A stretch of 32,579 bases of DNA. Origin: Bryobacterales bacterium (GTDB lineage Bacteria > Acidobacteriota > Terriglobia > Bryobacterales > Bryobacteraceae). Numbering within the stretch: position 1 is the stretch's first letter; the number at the start of each line of letters is the position of its first letter. A model generated the notes under the pieces. It was not told the origin of the DNA and made no database searches. It saw nothing but the letters and a program-made list of their open reading frames with translations. The position numbers and the translations under genes are program-made. Of this stretch, positions 1-8,344 are shown one piece after another. The stretch spans positions 1 through 32,579 of the forward strand of contig PMOK01000090.1 in NCBI GenBank assembly GCA_003162425.1, in the 5' to 3' direction.

Positions 1-121
1 CTCCCAATTCACCTGCATGCTCTTTCATCCACGCATCGATGGCGGGATCCCGCTCGACAGCTCCGTTGAATCGCAGCAATTCCGTTCTCATCGTCGCCCA
101 CTTTCTTCTTTCGAGATCCAT
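1..121 (-). CDS. DUF1801-like protein, N-terminal fragment (cut by window edge)
   Basis: An open frame begins with ATG at 119-121 and runs leftward off the window, giving about 40 residues. A second in-frame ATG at 89-91 is the more likely start, because the sequence after it (RTELLRFNGAVERDPAIDAW, then a short charged helix) resembles the N-terminus of DUF1801 / YdhG-like small proteins as I remember them. The body of the domain is outside the window, so the assignment rests on the N-terminus only. It lies downstream of the kinase gene in the same direction, with a gap of about 60-90 bases depending on the start used. Function is unknown. Confidence 0.45.
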   Translation of the reverse strand, partial: MDLERRKWATMRTELLRFNGAVERDPAIDAWMKEHAGELG

Positions 122-181
122 GGTTACGTAGCACCCTTATTTGAGGGACGAAAGGGATAGGTCCTCAGTAACGCGTAGCAT

Positions 182-2689
182 CTAAGGACTGCGACCGGAT
201 CGTCGGGAGGCGTCGCGGAGTTCGCGCTCGAGTTCCTGAACGCGCCAGAGCGGCACGAACGATCCCTTCTTCACGGATTGAACCGCGAGGGAAAGGGCGC
301 GCACCGCACCCCTGGAATCTTTCTGCTTCAGTAGGCCGGCTGCGATTTGTTCGTGGATGCTGGCAAAAAGCACCACCGTTTCGCGGTCGGTGGATTCGAT
401 GTGGGCCGGCAGGACAACCATGGATTCAGCCGTCTGAAGGTGCGTCATGCCGGTTGCTAGCCGATCGGCGGAAATCTCGACAGCGCCCAGCCGGAAATAG
501 ACCGACGCCAGATCTTGACGGGCTTCGCGGCTGTCCGGGTCGGCTCGCGAGACCGGTTCCATTCGCGCCAGCGCCTCATTGAGTGCCCGCAGGGCTGCGT
601 CCTGGCCGCCATACAGGTGCCAGCACCAGCCGAGATCCACCAGCGCGTCCGCCACGTCTCGCTGGTTCTTGGGGCCGGGATTGGCTGCGAGATTTTTCCT
701 GGCGGCGTTTGCATATCGCTCGAAGGAGGATAGCGCCGTCCGGTAGTATTGCCGATCGCCGGTGAAATCTCCCAGGAGTTCCGAAGCGTAACCGGTGTAT
801 TCGCTGTACATCCCGGCTGGGGTCGCGGTAGGGTCCTGGGCCTCGATCTGCTCGGCCAGCGAGACCGTCCGTTGGAATTGGGAAAGCGCCTGCTTGACGC
901 CGGGGACGCTGCGATCGACGTCGGCCGCTCTCAACATCGCGTGTCCCAATAAGACGTTCGCTCGCAAGTAAAGAATGGCCGGCGAGCGCCCGGCCACTTC
1001 CTGATGCACTCCCGATTCCCACAGACCGCGCGCGGTGTGGATGACGGCTTCGAGCGTCTTCACAGCTTCCGGATACTGGCCGGCGCGAACTTGAATCTGT
1101 GCGATTCCCACGCGGGCACGCACCACGGTTCCCACTCCTTGCACGCTTGCGTTTCCGAGCGCCAAGGCCAGCTTCTCCGCTTTGCGATAGCTTTCGAGCG
1201 CGCCGGCCGTGTCCCCCAGGCTGATGGCGAACGGTTCTCCCTGAATATCGGCGAACTGGATATAGGCTTCGGCCAGCGCCTGACGGATCTTCCGGTCTTC
1301 CGGCTGCTCCGCGAGCAACTGGTCGAGATTCTTGCGTGTGCGATCCACGATGAGCAGGCGTGCTTTGCTCGATCCGGCCAAGTTCGCCACCTCGCGGTAG
1401 ATTTCAGTTAAATAAGACTGGTCCAGTTCCCGGAGCTGCGCGAGTCGCCGTTGCTCTCGAGCACGCTGCTGGACGGCGTAAGCGGCGGCCGTGGCAACGA
1501 TGGCAATCACGGCTGCGCTCAGGACAACGCGCCAGCGATTCCGCGTTACAAATCGGCGCACGCGATAGGCGAGCGTGAGGGAGCGTGCAGTGACCGGGCG
1601 TCCGGAAAGGTACGCGCGCAAATCCAACGCCAGATCGCGCACGGTCCGGTAGCGCTCGGAGGCGTCCGGGTGCAGACACTTCAGCAGGATGGCGGCCAGA
1701 TCGCTTCGCAGCATGCGCGCGAGATGCTCCCTGGTGATGGACCTCGACGCCGCTATTTCCTCGGTCACCAGGGTGTGCGGCAGATTGGCGCTGGAATCGC
1801 CCACGGCGCGGCGCAATTCGCTGATGAGTGAGTTAGGATCGCCGAACGGCCATGATCCCGCCACCAGTTCATACGCCACTACGCCCAGCGAGAAGATATC
1901 GCTCGCGATGGTGATGCGTTCGCCGCGGAGTTGTTCCGGGCTGGCATAACGCGGCGTCATCATTCTCGCGCCCGTCAGAGCCGGATCGGTACGCTCCGCC
2001 ATCAGAGAAGCCGTTCCGAAATCGAGCAGCTTGACGGCGCCTTCGGAAGTGACCAGTATGTTTCCGGGCTTGAGATCTCGGTGCAGAACCAGATTGCGAT
2101 GCGCAAAATCGACGGCTTCGCACACCTGCAGAAAGAGATGGAGGCGCGCTTCGATGGAGAGCTTGCGTTGATCGCAGTAACGGTCCAGAGGTTGGCCTTC
2201 GACATACTCCATCACCAGGTAGGGGTCGCCCGAAGCCGAGACGCCGCCATCCAGGAGCCTGGTGATATTGGGATGCGCGAGCGTGGCCAGCAGTTGGCGC
2301 TCCACGCGCAACCGGTGGGCGAACTCTTCTCCAGCCAGGTGGGTTGCGAGAACCTTGAGCGCGACTGTCTGTTCGAATTGTCCATCCACGCGGCGCGCCA
2401 GATAGACGGCGCTCATGCCGCCGCGTCCCAGCAAACGCTCCGTCTGATAAGGGCCGAATCGTTCCGATAGCCTTTCGGGAGCGTAGGGCAGAGGATCGGC
2501 GGCGTGCTCCATTGCGCAGAGATCCTGGTGCGTGCGCTCGGCGGCCAGCAACGATTTCACCTCATCGCGAGTCGCGCGGTCATAAGTGGACTGCGCCTCC
2601 ACCCAAGCCGCGCGTGTGGACATTGGTTGCTCTAGGGCGGCCTGGAACAATTCGGCGGCGCGGTCCCAATCCAGTTTATGGGGCTGCAT
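182..2689 (-). CDS. Membrane Ser/Thr protein kinase with periplasmic TPR region
   Basis: An 835-residue Hanks-type kinase. A short N-terminal extension (1-78) precedes the kinase domain (about 79-360): glycine-rich loop GRGGMSAVY near 88-96, ATP-anchoring Lys112 (VALKVL), catalytic loop HRDLKPGN at 203-210, DFG at 223-225 and SPE at 250-252, so all catalytic residues are present. One membrane helix (about 388-406) follows. The rest (about 430-830) is helical and TPR-like and should lie outside the cytoplasm. Its start codon lies 14 bases inside the 3' end of the upstream ECF sigma gene, which implies translational coupling. Acidobacteria carry many such sigma-kinase pairs; the kinase plausibly modulates its sigma partner or responds to the same signal, but the substrate is not visible here. 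Confidence 0.93.
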   Translation of the reverse strand: MQPHKLDWDRAAELFQAALEQPMSTRAAWVEAQSTYDRATRDEVKSLLAAERTHQDLCAMEHAADPLPYAPERLSERFGPYQTERLLGRGGMSAVYLARRVDGQFEQTVALKVLATHLAGEEFAHRLRVERQLLATLAHPNITRLLDGGVSASGDPYLVMEYVEGQPLDRYCDQRKLSIEARLHLFLQVCEAVDFAHRNLVLHRDLKPGNILVTSEGAVKLLDFGTASLMAERTDPALTGARMMTPRYASPEQLRGERITIASDIFSLGVVAYELVAGSWPFGDPNSLISELRRAVGDSSANLPHTLVTEEIAASRSITREHLARMLRSDLAAILLKCLHPDASERYRTVRDLALDLRAYLSGRPVTARSLTLAYRVRRFVTRNRWRVVLSAAVIAIVATAAAYAVQQRAREQRRLAQLRELDQSYLTEIYREVANLAGSSKARLLIVDRTRKNLDQLLAEQPEDRKIRQALAEAYIQFADIQGEPFAISLGDTAGALESYRKAEKLALALGNASVQGVGTVVRARVGIAQIQVRAGQYPEAVKTLEAVIHTARGLWESGVHQEVAGRSPAILYLRANVLLGHAMLRAADVDRSVPGVKQALSQFQRTVSLAEQIEAQDPTATPAGMYSEYTGYASELLGDFTGDRQYYRTALSSFERYANAARKNLAANPGPKNQRDVADALVDLGWCWHLYGGQDAALRALNEALARMEPVSRADPDSREARQDLASVYFRLGAVEISADRLATGMTHLQTAESMVVLPAHIESTDRETVVLFASIHEQIAAGLLKQKDSRGAVRALSLAVQSVKKGSFVPLWRVQELERELRDASRRSGRSP

Positions 2690-3290
2690 CGGCGGAGAGT
2701 TGGTGGAAGTCCTCGTCGGGGCGAAGCTCGCGGCAGAGCCAGGCGCGGGCGATGGTCAAGCTCCGGTCGACGGTCGGCTTGGAGATGTTGAGGATGCCGG
2801 CGGCTTCCTCTGCCGTGCACCCGAGATAGATGCGCAGCTCCACGATGTGCGCTGCCCGGGCGTCGATTTCGGCAAGCTTGGAGAGTGCGCGGTCCAGATC
2901 GAGGGTGTCCGAAGGGCGCGCACCCAGCCATGGAATGTCGTCGGTGAGTGGGAGTTGGAGATGGGCTTGCCGCTTTTCCGCCTCACGGCGGCGGGCGTGA
3001 TCGGTCAGAATCCAGCGCATGGTGCGCGCGCAGAAGCTGTAGAAATGCTCACGGCTTTTGAGATCCGGTGAAGTAGCGCTCGCGAGACGGAGGTAGAGCT
3101 CGCCCACCAGCGCGGTAGGTTGTAAGGTATGGCCGGACCGCTCGCGCCGCATGAAGGATTGGGCCACCTGCAGCAAGCGGTTATAAACGAGAGGAAGCAA
3201 CTCCCGCAGAGCTTCATTCCGGCCGCCATGCCAATCCGCCAGGAGTTGGGTGATAGGCAAGCCTTCAGCATCCGGGTTGCCGGCGGGCAT
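2676..3290 (-). CDS. ECF-type RNA polymerase sigma factor (TIGR02999-like)
   Basis: A 204-residue sigma factor. Region 2 lies at about 25-100 (ALRELLPLVYNRLLQVAQSF onward, then a motif around FYSFCARTMRWILTDHARRR). Region 4 is a helix-turn-helix near 150-190 (VELRIYLGCTAEEAAGILNI, then SKPTVDRSL). This is the pattern of ECF factors that are commonly encoded beside Ser/Thr kinases in Acidobacteria and Planctomycetes. The frame stays open further upstream, but ATG at 3288-3290 is chosen because a GGGGG Shine-Dalgarno (3299-3303) sits 8 bases before it. No anti-sigma factor is encoded nearby, and the 3' end overlaps the kinase gene by 14 bases. The leader contains a heptamer repeat array. Confidence 0.9.
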   Translation of the reverse strand: MPAGNPDAEGLPITQLLADWHGGRNEALRELLPLVYNRLLQVAQSFMRRERSGHTLQPTALVGELYLRLASATSPDLKSREHFYSFCARTMRWILTDHARRREAEKRQAHLQLPLTDDIPWLGARPSDTLDLDRALSKLAEIDARAAHIVELRIYLGCTAEEAAGILNISKPTVDRSLTIARAWLCRELRPDEDFHQLSADAAP

Positions 3291-3343
3291 GTGTCGATCC
3301 CCCTTAAACGACAGGACCACATTGTAGCAGGGGGGAAACGTTT

Positions 3344-3371
3344 CTCGTTTCTCGTTTCTGGTTTCTCGTTC
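3344..3371 (-). repeat. Heptamer tandem array (locus A)
   Basis: Four 7-base units follow one another. Read on the minus strand they are GAACGAG, AAACCAG, AAACGAG, AAACGAG. The array lies in the 125-base gap between the PEP-CTERM stop and the sigma factor start, so it is probably in the sigma factor leader. It shares its period and its unit-final AG with four other loci in this window. Confidence 0.8.
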
Positions 3372-3415
3372 GGGCGGAAAGCCGCGCGGTTTTATGTAAC
3401 GAAGTTGAATAGGTC

Positions 3416-4111
3416 CTACTTGCGCCGCAGGGCGATACAAACGATGGCCGCGGCCAGGAAAGGGATAGTCGCCGGTTCCGGAACCGAGGAGACATCGTTC
3501 ACTGTGACGTTGAAACTACCCGTGTTGTCGAAGCTCGCCCCAAGCGCATCGGCTGAAGCTAGGAATAAGCGCGTGGCTCCGGAAGGCGCCACGAAGTCTT
3601 GCACCGTGCCGGTTCCGGTGCCCGTCAGCCCGTCACCGATAAAGAAAACCTGGTTGAGCAGGGGAGATAGACTGGTGAAGTTGTTGCTGCCGGTGAAATC
3701 GAGTGTCGCTGGAGCGCCCGGTCCGGTTGGCACAGTGTTGTTCAGAAAGACACCGATAAGCGCGTTGGCTGGGCCTTTATAACCGCCTATGCCATTAGCG
3801 GGTCCGGCTCCGAAAATCGAGACATCGGGAGCGCAGCTGCCGGCATCGGCGGATGTCTCCGTACAGACACCATTGTTGGAGGTTGTGCCCGTGACGGAGA
3901 ATGTCAGAGTGTCGCCGCCGATTATCGCCAGGCCCGTGGGGGACTCGGCCGGAGCAGTATCAGAACCGAAGATGCCAGTAACGCTGGAACCGTTCGCTTG
4001 ACCGGCCAGCCAAATATCGGGTGTCCCGGGAACGATATCGGCCCGGGCGGGACCGTTCGAAAGCACCATCGCTGTAACTAGCGGAATGGCGGCAAGAGAA
4101 GAGCGTTTCAT
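3416..4111 (-). CDS. PEP-CTERM sorting domain protein
   Basis: A 231-residue exported protein. An N-terminal signal peptide (1-24, ending PARA) precedes a Gly/Ser/Thr-rich body. The C-terminus (about 210-231) is a tripartite PEP-CTERM signal: VPEPAT, a hydrophobic stretch (IPFLAAAIVCIAL) and the basic tail RRK. Exosortase systems cleave this signal, and they typically coexist with exopolysaccharide genes; no exosortase is in this window. The segment just before the sorting signal (ATRLFLASAD then FDNTGSFNVTVND) resembles a small lectin-like beta domain seen in other PEP-CTERM proteins, which is a weak inference. The start is supported by GGAGG about 6 bases upstream of the ATG. Confidence 0.85.
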   Translation of the reverse strand: MKRSSLAAIPLVTAMVLSNGPARADIVPGTPDIWLAGQANGSSVTGIFGSDTAPAESPTGLAIIGGDTLTFSVTGTTSNNGVCTETSADAGSCAPDVSIFGAGPANGIGGYKGPANALIGVFLNNTVPTGPGAPATLDFTGSNNFTSLSPLLNQVFFIGDGLTGTGTGTVQDFVAPSGATRLFLASADALGASFDNTGSFNVTVNDVSSVPEPATIPFLAAAIVCIALRRK

Positions 4112-4258
4112 TTATTTCCTCCGATTTCTACAAAGGGTCCCACCTGGGGCGGTCCTATCTTGAGATACGTAAGGTGCGGAAGGAATGAATCAGGGGTAAG
4201 AACTTGTGCCGAAACCTGCTCCCCGAGCTCAGAACCCGCGAAAAAATCGGCGCCGGCG

Positions 4259-4476
4259 CCGACTCCCTCACGGTCGCGGTTCGGTAACGCTCTCTAAACA
4301 TGCGACATTCTTTCCGAACCGCGAGCGTAAGCGACCGGTGCATTTGAATTTTTCACGGACTCTCACGGTCGCGGTTCGGTAACACGCTCTAAACGTGAGG
4401 CACCTTTGAAGAACCGCGAGCGTAAGCGACCGGTTGTTGCTACCTTTTCGCTCCCTGATGGTCGGGGCTCGGTAAC
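4259..4476. repeat. Tandem inverted-repeat modules of the GGTCGCGGYTCGGTAAC family
   Basis: The 377-base gap before lpxD (4112-4488) holds no gene but a dense repeat cluster. Plus-sense copies of a GGTCGCGGTTCGGTAAC element lie at 4261-4289 and 4358-4383, and a diverged third (GGTCGGGGCTCGGTAAC) at 4449-4476. Each of the first two is followed by an inverted variant, GAACCGCGAGCGTAAGCGAC, at 4316-4339 and 4411-4434. The result is two tandem modules of about 77 bases plus a half module. In module 1 the arms TCGCGGTTCGG (4274-4284) and CCGAACCGCGA (4314-4324) can pair over 11 bp. Bases 4259-4291 match 9192-9224 exactly over 33 bases. Confidence 0.85.
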
Positions 4477-4488
4477 ATACTAAATAGC

Positions 4489-5535
4489 ATGACCGTGAAC
4501 ATCTCACTTGGCGATCTCGCATACCAACTCGGCTGTGAACTAAAAGGCGACGGCGCCGTCGTAATCACAGGCGTAGCCGGTATGGAGCAGGCCGGTCCCA
4601 CCGAACTCACTTTTCTGGCCAATCCGAAGTATGCGCCCAAAGTGAAGCATTGCCGCGCGGCCGCCATCCTGATTTCCCACCCGTTGAGCGAAAGCACGCC
4701 CGCCAGCCTGGTTTCCGCGAACCCCTACCACGATTTTGCTCGCGCGCTGGCTCTGTTTTATCAGCCCCCGCGGCCCCCGGCCCGCATTCATCCCCTGGCA
4801 TCCATCGCAGACACCGCGCGGATCGGCGAAGGCGCGTCCATCGGACCCTATGCCGTGATCGGCGAACACGTCTCAATAGGCCGCAACGCTGTTCTGCACC
4901 CGCATGTGGTTATTTACGAGGGCGCGCAGATCGGCGACGATTTCTACGCTCACTCGCAGGCGGTGGTCCGTGAATTCTGCCGCATCGGCCATCGCGTGAT
5001 TCTGCAAAATGGGGTTGTAATCGGCGGCGATGGCTACGGTTTCGCCAAAACGGCTGAGGGCACGCACTTCAAGATCGTGCAGTCCGGCGTGACCGTGATT
5101 GAGGATGACGTCGAGATCCAGACGCTTACCTCCATCGATCGCGCCACGGTGGGCGAGACGCGCGTGAAGCGGGGGGCCAAAATCGACAGCCTGGTGCAGG
5201 TAGGTCACGCCTCGGTGGTGGGCGAGGATAACATCATCTGCGCGCAAACCGGACTCGCCGGCAGTTCGATCCTCGGCAAAGGAGTGCTGCTGGCCGGACA
5301 AGTCGGCGTCTCCGGACACCTCACAATACACGATCACGCCATCGTCTACGCTCAGAGCGGCATCGGAGGGGACGTGAAGGAAGGCGCAGTGGTCTCAGGC
5401 TCACCGGCTTTCGACAGCCGCGACTGGTTGCGCGCCATCACCGCCTTCCCAAAACTGCCCGACTTGTTGAAGACAGTGAGACAATTGGAAAAGCGGCTGG
5501 AGCAGCTTGAAGGCGCTCCGGCCTCTTCGGAATGA
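4489..5535 (+). CDS. lpxD: UDP-3-O-(3-hydroxyacyl)glucosamine N-acyltransferase
   Basis: A 348-residue LpxD, the third enzyme of lipid A synthesis, which transfers a 3-hydroxyacyl chain from acyl carrier protein to the amine of UDP-3-O-acylglucosamine in the cytoplasm. The N-terminal uridine-binding domain spans about 1-100. A left-handed beta helix of hexapeptide repeats covers about 100-300 (HPLASIADTARIGEGASIGP and onward). His240 in QVGHASVVG fits the catalytic histidine, and the C-terminus (about 325-345) is a short coiled coil. Length is normal. No Shine-Dalgarno is visible before the ATG; a repeat element ends 12 bases upstream and a CATACT -10-like hexamer ends 7 bases upstream, so a leaderless transcript is possible but unproven. 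Its presence indicates a lipid A-type outer membrane. The stop overlaps the next start as ATGA. Confidence 0.95.
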   Translation: MTVNISLGDLAYQLGCELKGDGAVVITGVAGMEQAGPTELTFLANPKYAPKVKHCRAAAILISHPLSESTPASLVSANPYHDFARALALFYQPPRPPARIHPLASIADTARIGEGASIGPYAVIGEHVSIGRNAVLHPHVVIYEGAQIGDDFYAHSQAVVREFCRIGHRVILQNGVVIGGDGYGFAKTAEGTHFKIVQSGVTVIEDDVEIQTLTSIDRATVGETRVKRGAKIDSLVQVGHASVVGEDNIICAQTGLAGSSILGKGVLLAGQVGVSGHLTIHDHAIVYAQSGIGGDVKEGAVVSGSPAFDSRDWLRAITAFPKLPDLLKTVRQLEKRLEQLEGAPASSE

Positions 5536-6326
5536 TCGACGACCCCACCAATAATCGCCGCCCGGTAGCCTATCTCAACGAGACTTTCCTTGAGAGCCCG
5601 GACGCTCGAGGCTTGAGGATTCTCTCGGAATATCTGGAACCTCTCTCGCATTTTCGCGACGAAAAAATCCAGGACACGATTGTGTTCTTCGGCTCCGCTC
5701 GAATCACCGAGGATGGTCCACTGGGCCAGTATTACAACGATGCCCGCACACTGGCGCGGTTAATCACAGAGTGGTCCAGCGGAATCGAATCCCCGATTCA
5801 CCGCTTCGTGATCTGTTCGGGCGGCGGACCGGGCATCATGGAAGCCGCCAACCGCGGCGCGAACGACGCGGGCGGCAAAACCATCGGATTGAACATCGGA
5901 TTGCCTTTCGAGCAACAGCCCAATCCCTTTATCACGCCGTCGCTTTCCTTCGAGTTCCACTACTTCTTCATGCGCAAGTTCTGGTTCGCTTATCTTGCGC
6001 GCGCTCTGGTGATCTTTCCCGGCGGATTCGGCACGCTGGACGAGCTTTTCGAAATCATGACTCTGGCACAGACTCACAAGCTGGAAAGCAAAATCGTGAT
6101 TGTGCTGTATGGTTCCAAGTTTTGGAAAGAGGTGCTTAATTTCGAAGCTCTCGTCAAACACAACACCATTTCGCCGGACGATCTGAAGCTGTTTCAATAC
6201 GCGGACGATCCCGCCGAGGCGCTCCTGATTCTGGAGGAGAAGTTGACCAAGTATTTCCTGGAGCCGGAAAAACCGTTGCCCGAAGCGTCTCCGGAAACGC
6301 CGCAGATCGCGAAATCGCGAGTGTGA
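5532..6326 (+). CDS. LOG-family (lysine decarboxylase-like) nucleotide-binding protein
   Basis: A 264-residue protein with the two LOG-family signatures: GGGPGIMEAANRGA (97-110) and PGGFGTLDE (163-171), both of the Rossmann-like fold. Characterised members release free bases from nucleoside 5'-monophosphates, as in cytokinin activation, and bacterial members may simply cleave AMP. It is longer than the minimal family of about 190 residues, with an N-terminal extension of about 45 residues and a C-terminal tail rich in Pro and Glu. It overlaps lpxD by four bases (ATGA) and the following gene by four (GTGA), so all three are probably cotranslated. Its role next to lpxD is not apparent. Confidence 0.88.
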   Translation: MIDDPTNNRRPVAYLNETFLESPDARGLRILSEYLEPLSHFRDEKIQDTIVFFGSARITEDGPLGQYYNDARTLARLITEWSSGIESPIHRFVICSGGGPGIMEAANRGANDAGGKTIGLNIGLPFEQQPNPFITPSLSFEFHYFFMRKFWFAYLARALVIFPGGFGTLDELFEIMTLAQTHKLESKIVIVLYGSKFWKEVLNFEALVKHNTISPDDLKLFQYADDPAEALLILEEKLTKYFLEPEKPLPEASPETPQIAKSRV

Positions 6327-8335
6327 CTGCTAGAAGCGTGACTGTCGACATCAAAACTGTTTGGAAACGGTTAGGCAAGCTGGACAAAGCTTTCCTGATT
6401 CTGCTGCTGTTCTATATCGTTTTGCTGCTCGCGGTCCCGGCCAGTGGTTTCGTCTCGTTCCTGCAGTTCATTCTTTTCGTGTTGGGTGCCTGGGTGGTGA
6501 TCCGTCTGACACGGGTCGGGCTGCGCAAAGCCATCTGGCGTCTTCGCAACCGGATATTGGTTACCTACGTACTGATCGCGGTTGTTCCCATTTTGCTGAT
6601 TCTCACTTTGGCCGGCTTGGGTACCTACATGCTCGCCGGACAGGTGGCCGTCTATCTGGCCAGGTCGGAGTTGGACCGGCGCGTCGCTTCCATGCAGGCC
6701 GTTGTGGATTCGTTGCTGCACACCAATCCCGTGATCCGCGTGGAAAGCTTACGCCGCACCGGCGAGATCTATAGCGAGCGTTTCCCGAACCTCTTTTTGA
6801 TGATCGACGACACGGCTGACGAGCGTGGCGCCGTGCTGCATTGGCCGGCGAATCCCGCCATCACGACGCCTCCCCGGATGGAAAAGAGCGGCAGCGGAGT
6901 GGCAACGCTGGATAGTCATTACTACGCCTGGGCGCAAGGGGAGGCAAACGGGATGCGATTTATCGCCGCCACTCCGCTCACGCGGCGGTACCTAAGCGAA
7001 GTGGTTCCGGGATTGGGCGATGTGTACTTCCTGCAGGTCTCCACCGAGCCGGCGGCCGGCAAGCAGAACAAGGGTGCTGGATTCCAAGTGAACACAACCG
7101 GGCTCCCTTCCGGACGCGAGGCCCCCGGAGCCGCCTTTCCTCCCGCAGTCAATCGCTTCGATCTGGACGTCCGCTGGGTTTCATTCGTGCCCGTGAAGCA
7201 CTGGCTGGCGCCGGATGTGGACGATACCGCTCTGCTGCTGGTCCACACGCGCTATTCCGCGATTCTCAATATCATCCTGAGCAACAAGGTGGACGATTTT
7301 CAAGGCCTTGTTCCGATCTTGTTACTGGTAGTCTCCATCGCGTTCCTGGTAGTGGAATTGATCGCGCTCATCATCGGCGTATCCCTGACCCGTACGGTTA
7401 CTGGCGCCGTGCACTCGCTGTATGAAGGAACGCAGCGCGTCATGCAGGGGGATTTCTCGCATCGCATCACGGTTTCCGGACGCGACCAACTGGCCGATCT
7501 CAGCAAGTCGTTCAACAGCATGACGGAGAATCTGGAAAAGCTGCTCATCGTCGCCAAAGAGAAAGAGCGTCTGCAGGCCGAGCTGGCACTCGCGCTCGAA
7601 GTGCAGGAGCAGCTCTATCCCAAGACCGCGCCGATTTTCAAGACCATTCGCGTCACCGGCATGTGCCAGCCGGCGCGCATGGTCTCGGGCGATTATTACG
7701 ACTACCAAAGGCTCTCCGCCAACCGGCTGGCGTTTGCTATCGGCGATGTCGCCGGGAAAGGTATTTCCGCGGCGCTCCTGATGGCCGGCATTCAATCCGC
7801 GATGCGCATGGAGTTGCGCGCGTCGCTGGAATTGGCGACGCCATCCTACGACGGCGCCAATGGCTACCGGCTTTCCACCGCGCGGCTGGTTTCGGAATTG
7901 AACCAGCAGCTCCACGCCACCACTTCTCCCGAGAAGTTCGCGACATTCTGCATCGCGCTCTATGACGATGAAACCGGCATGCTGACCTATACCAACGCCG
8001 GCCACTTGCCGCCCATTCTGATTCACAACGGCAGTTCTACGCTCCTGGATATCAATGGGACGGTGGTGGGCGCTTTTCCGTCGTCGAAATATGACGAGAG
8101 CAAAGTAGAGCTTCACGCCGGCGATCTGCTGGTCTGCTATACCGACGGCATCACCGAGCCCGAGAACGAATACGGAGAAATGTTCGGCGAGGGCCGGCTG
8201 ATCGAACTGGTGAGCAAGAACGCGGATCGCGACGACCACCGGGTGATCGAGGTGGTGATGGACGCGGTCCGGCAGTGGACCGGTGCGCCGGAATTGTCCG
8301 ATGATATGACAGTGCTCCTGGCGCGAAAACAGTAA
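6323..8335 (+). CDS. Membrane SpoIIE/RsbU-type PP2C phosphatase with HAMP domain
   Basis: A 670-residue protein. Hydrophobic helices lie at about 23-40, 43-62, 80-105 and 328-355, with an extracytoplasmic sensor region between about 106 and 327. A HAMP linker (about 356-408) and a short coiled coil lead into a SpoIIE-type PPM phosphatase domain (about 440-668). Metal-binding acidic motifs are present: SGDYYD (455-460), GDVAGKG (474-480), YTDGITE (606-612) and DDMT (660-663). Such enzymes usually dephosphorylate a STAS-domain anti-sigma antagonist in a partner switch, but no STAS protein or RsbW-type kinase is in the window. The start is a GTG in a GTGA overlap with the LOG gene; another in-frame GTG five codons later is possible. 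The gene meets an opposing gene 9 bases after its stop. Confidence 0.92.
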   Translation: MTARSVTVDIKTVWKRLGKLDKAFLILLLFYIVLLLAVPASGFVSFLQFILFVLGAWVVIRLTRVGLRKAIWRLRNRILVTYVLIAVVPILLILTLAGLGTYMLAGQVAVYLARSELDRRVASMQAVVDSLLHTNPVIRVESLRRTGEIYSERFPNLFLMIDDTADERGAVLHWPANPAITTPPRMEKSGSGVATLDSHYYAWAQGEANGMRFIAATPLTRRYLSEVVPGLGDVYFLQVSTEPAAGKQNKGAGFQVNTTGLPSGREAPGAAFPPAVNRFDLDVRWVSFVPVKHWLAPDVDDTALLLVHTRYSAILNIILSNKVDDFQGLVPILLLVVSIAFLVVELIALIIGVSLTRTVTGAVHSLYEGTQRVMQGDFSHRITVSGRDQLADLSKSFNSMTENLEKLLIVAKEKERLQAELALALEVQEQLYPKTAPIFKTIRVTGMCQPARMVSGDYYDYQRLSANRLAFAIGDVAGKGISAALLMAGIQSAMRMELRASLELATPSYDGANGYRLSTARLVSELNQQLHATTSPEKFATFCIALYDDETGMLTYTNAGHLPPILIHNGSSTLLDINGTVVGAFPSSKYDESKVELHAGDLLVCYTDGITEPENEYGEMFGEGRLIELVSKNADRDDHRVIEVVMDAVRQWTGAPELSDDMTVLLARKQ

Positions 8336-8344
8336 TGCGTTTCG

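Noticed and set aside
4155..4522. Short minus-strand frames before lpxD (products with SVTEPRP or RSLTLAV segments)
   Set aside because: They are translations of the dispersed repeat copies and have no ribosome binding site.
7322..8239. A 305-codon open frame on the minus strand inside the phosphatase gene
   Set aside because: It lies antisense to a complete SpoIIE-type gene with intact motifs. High-GC codon use commonly leaves the opposite strand open, and its product shows no domain or signal.
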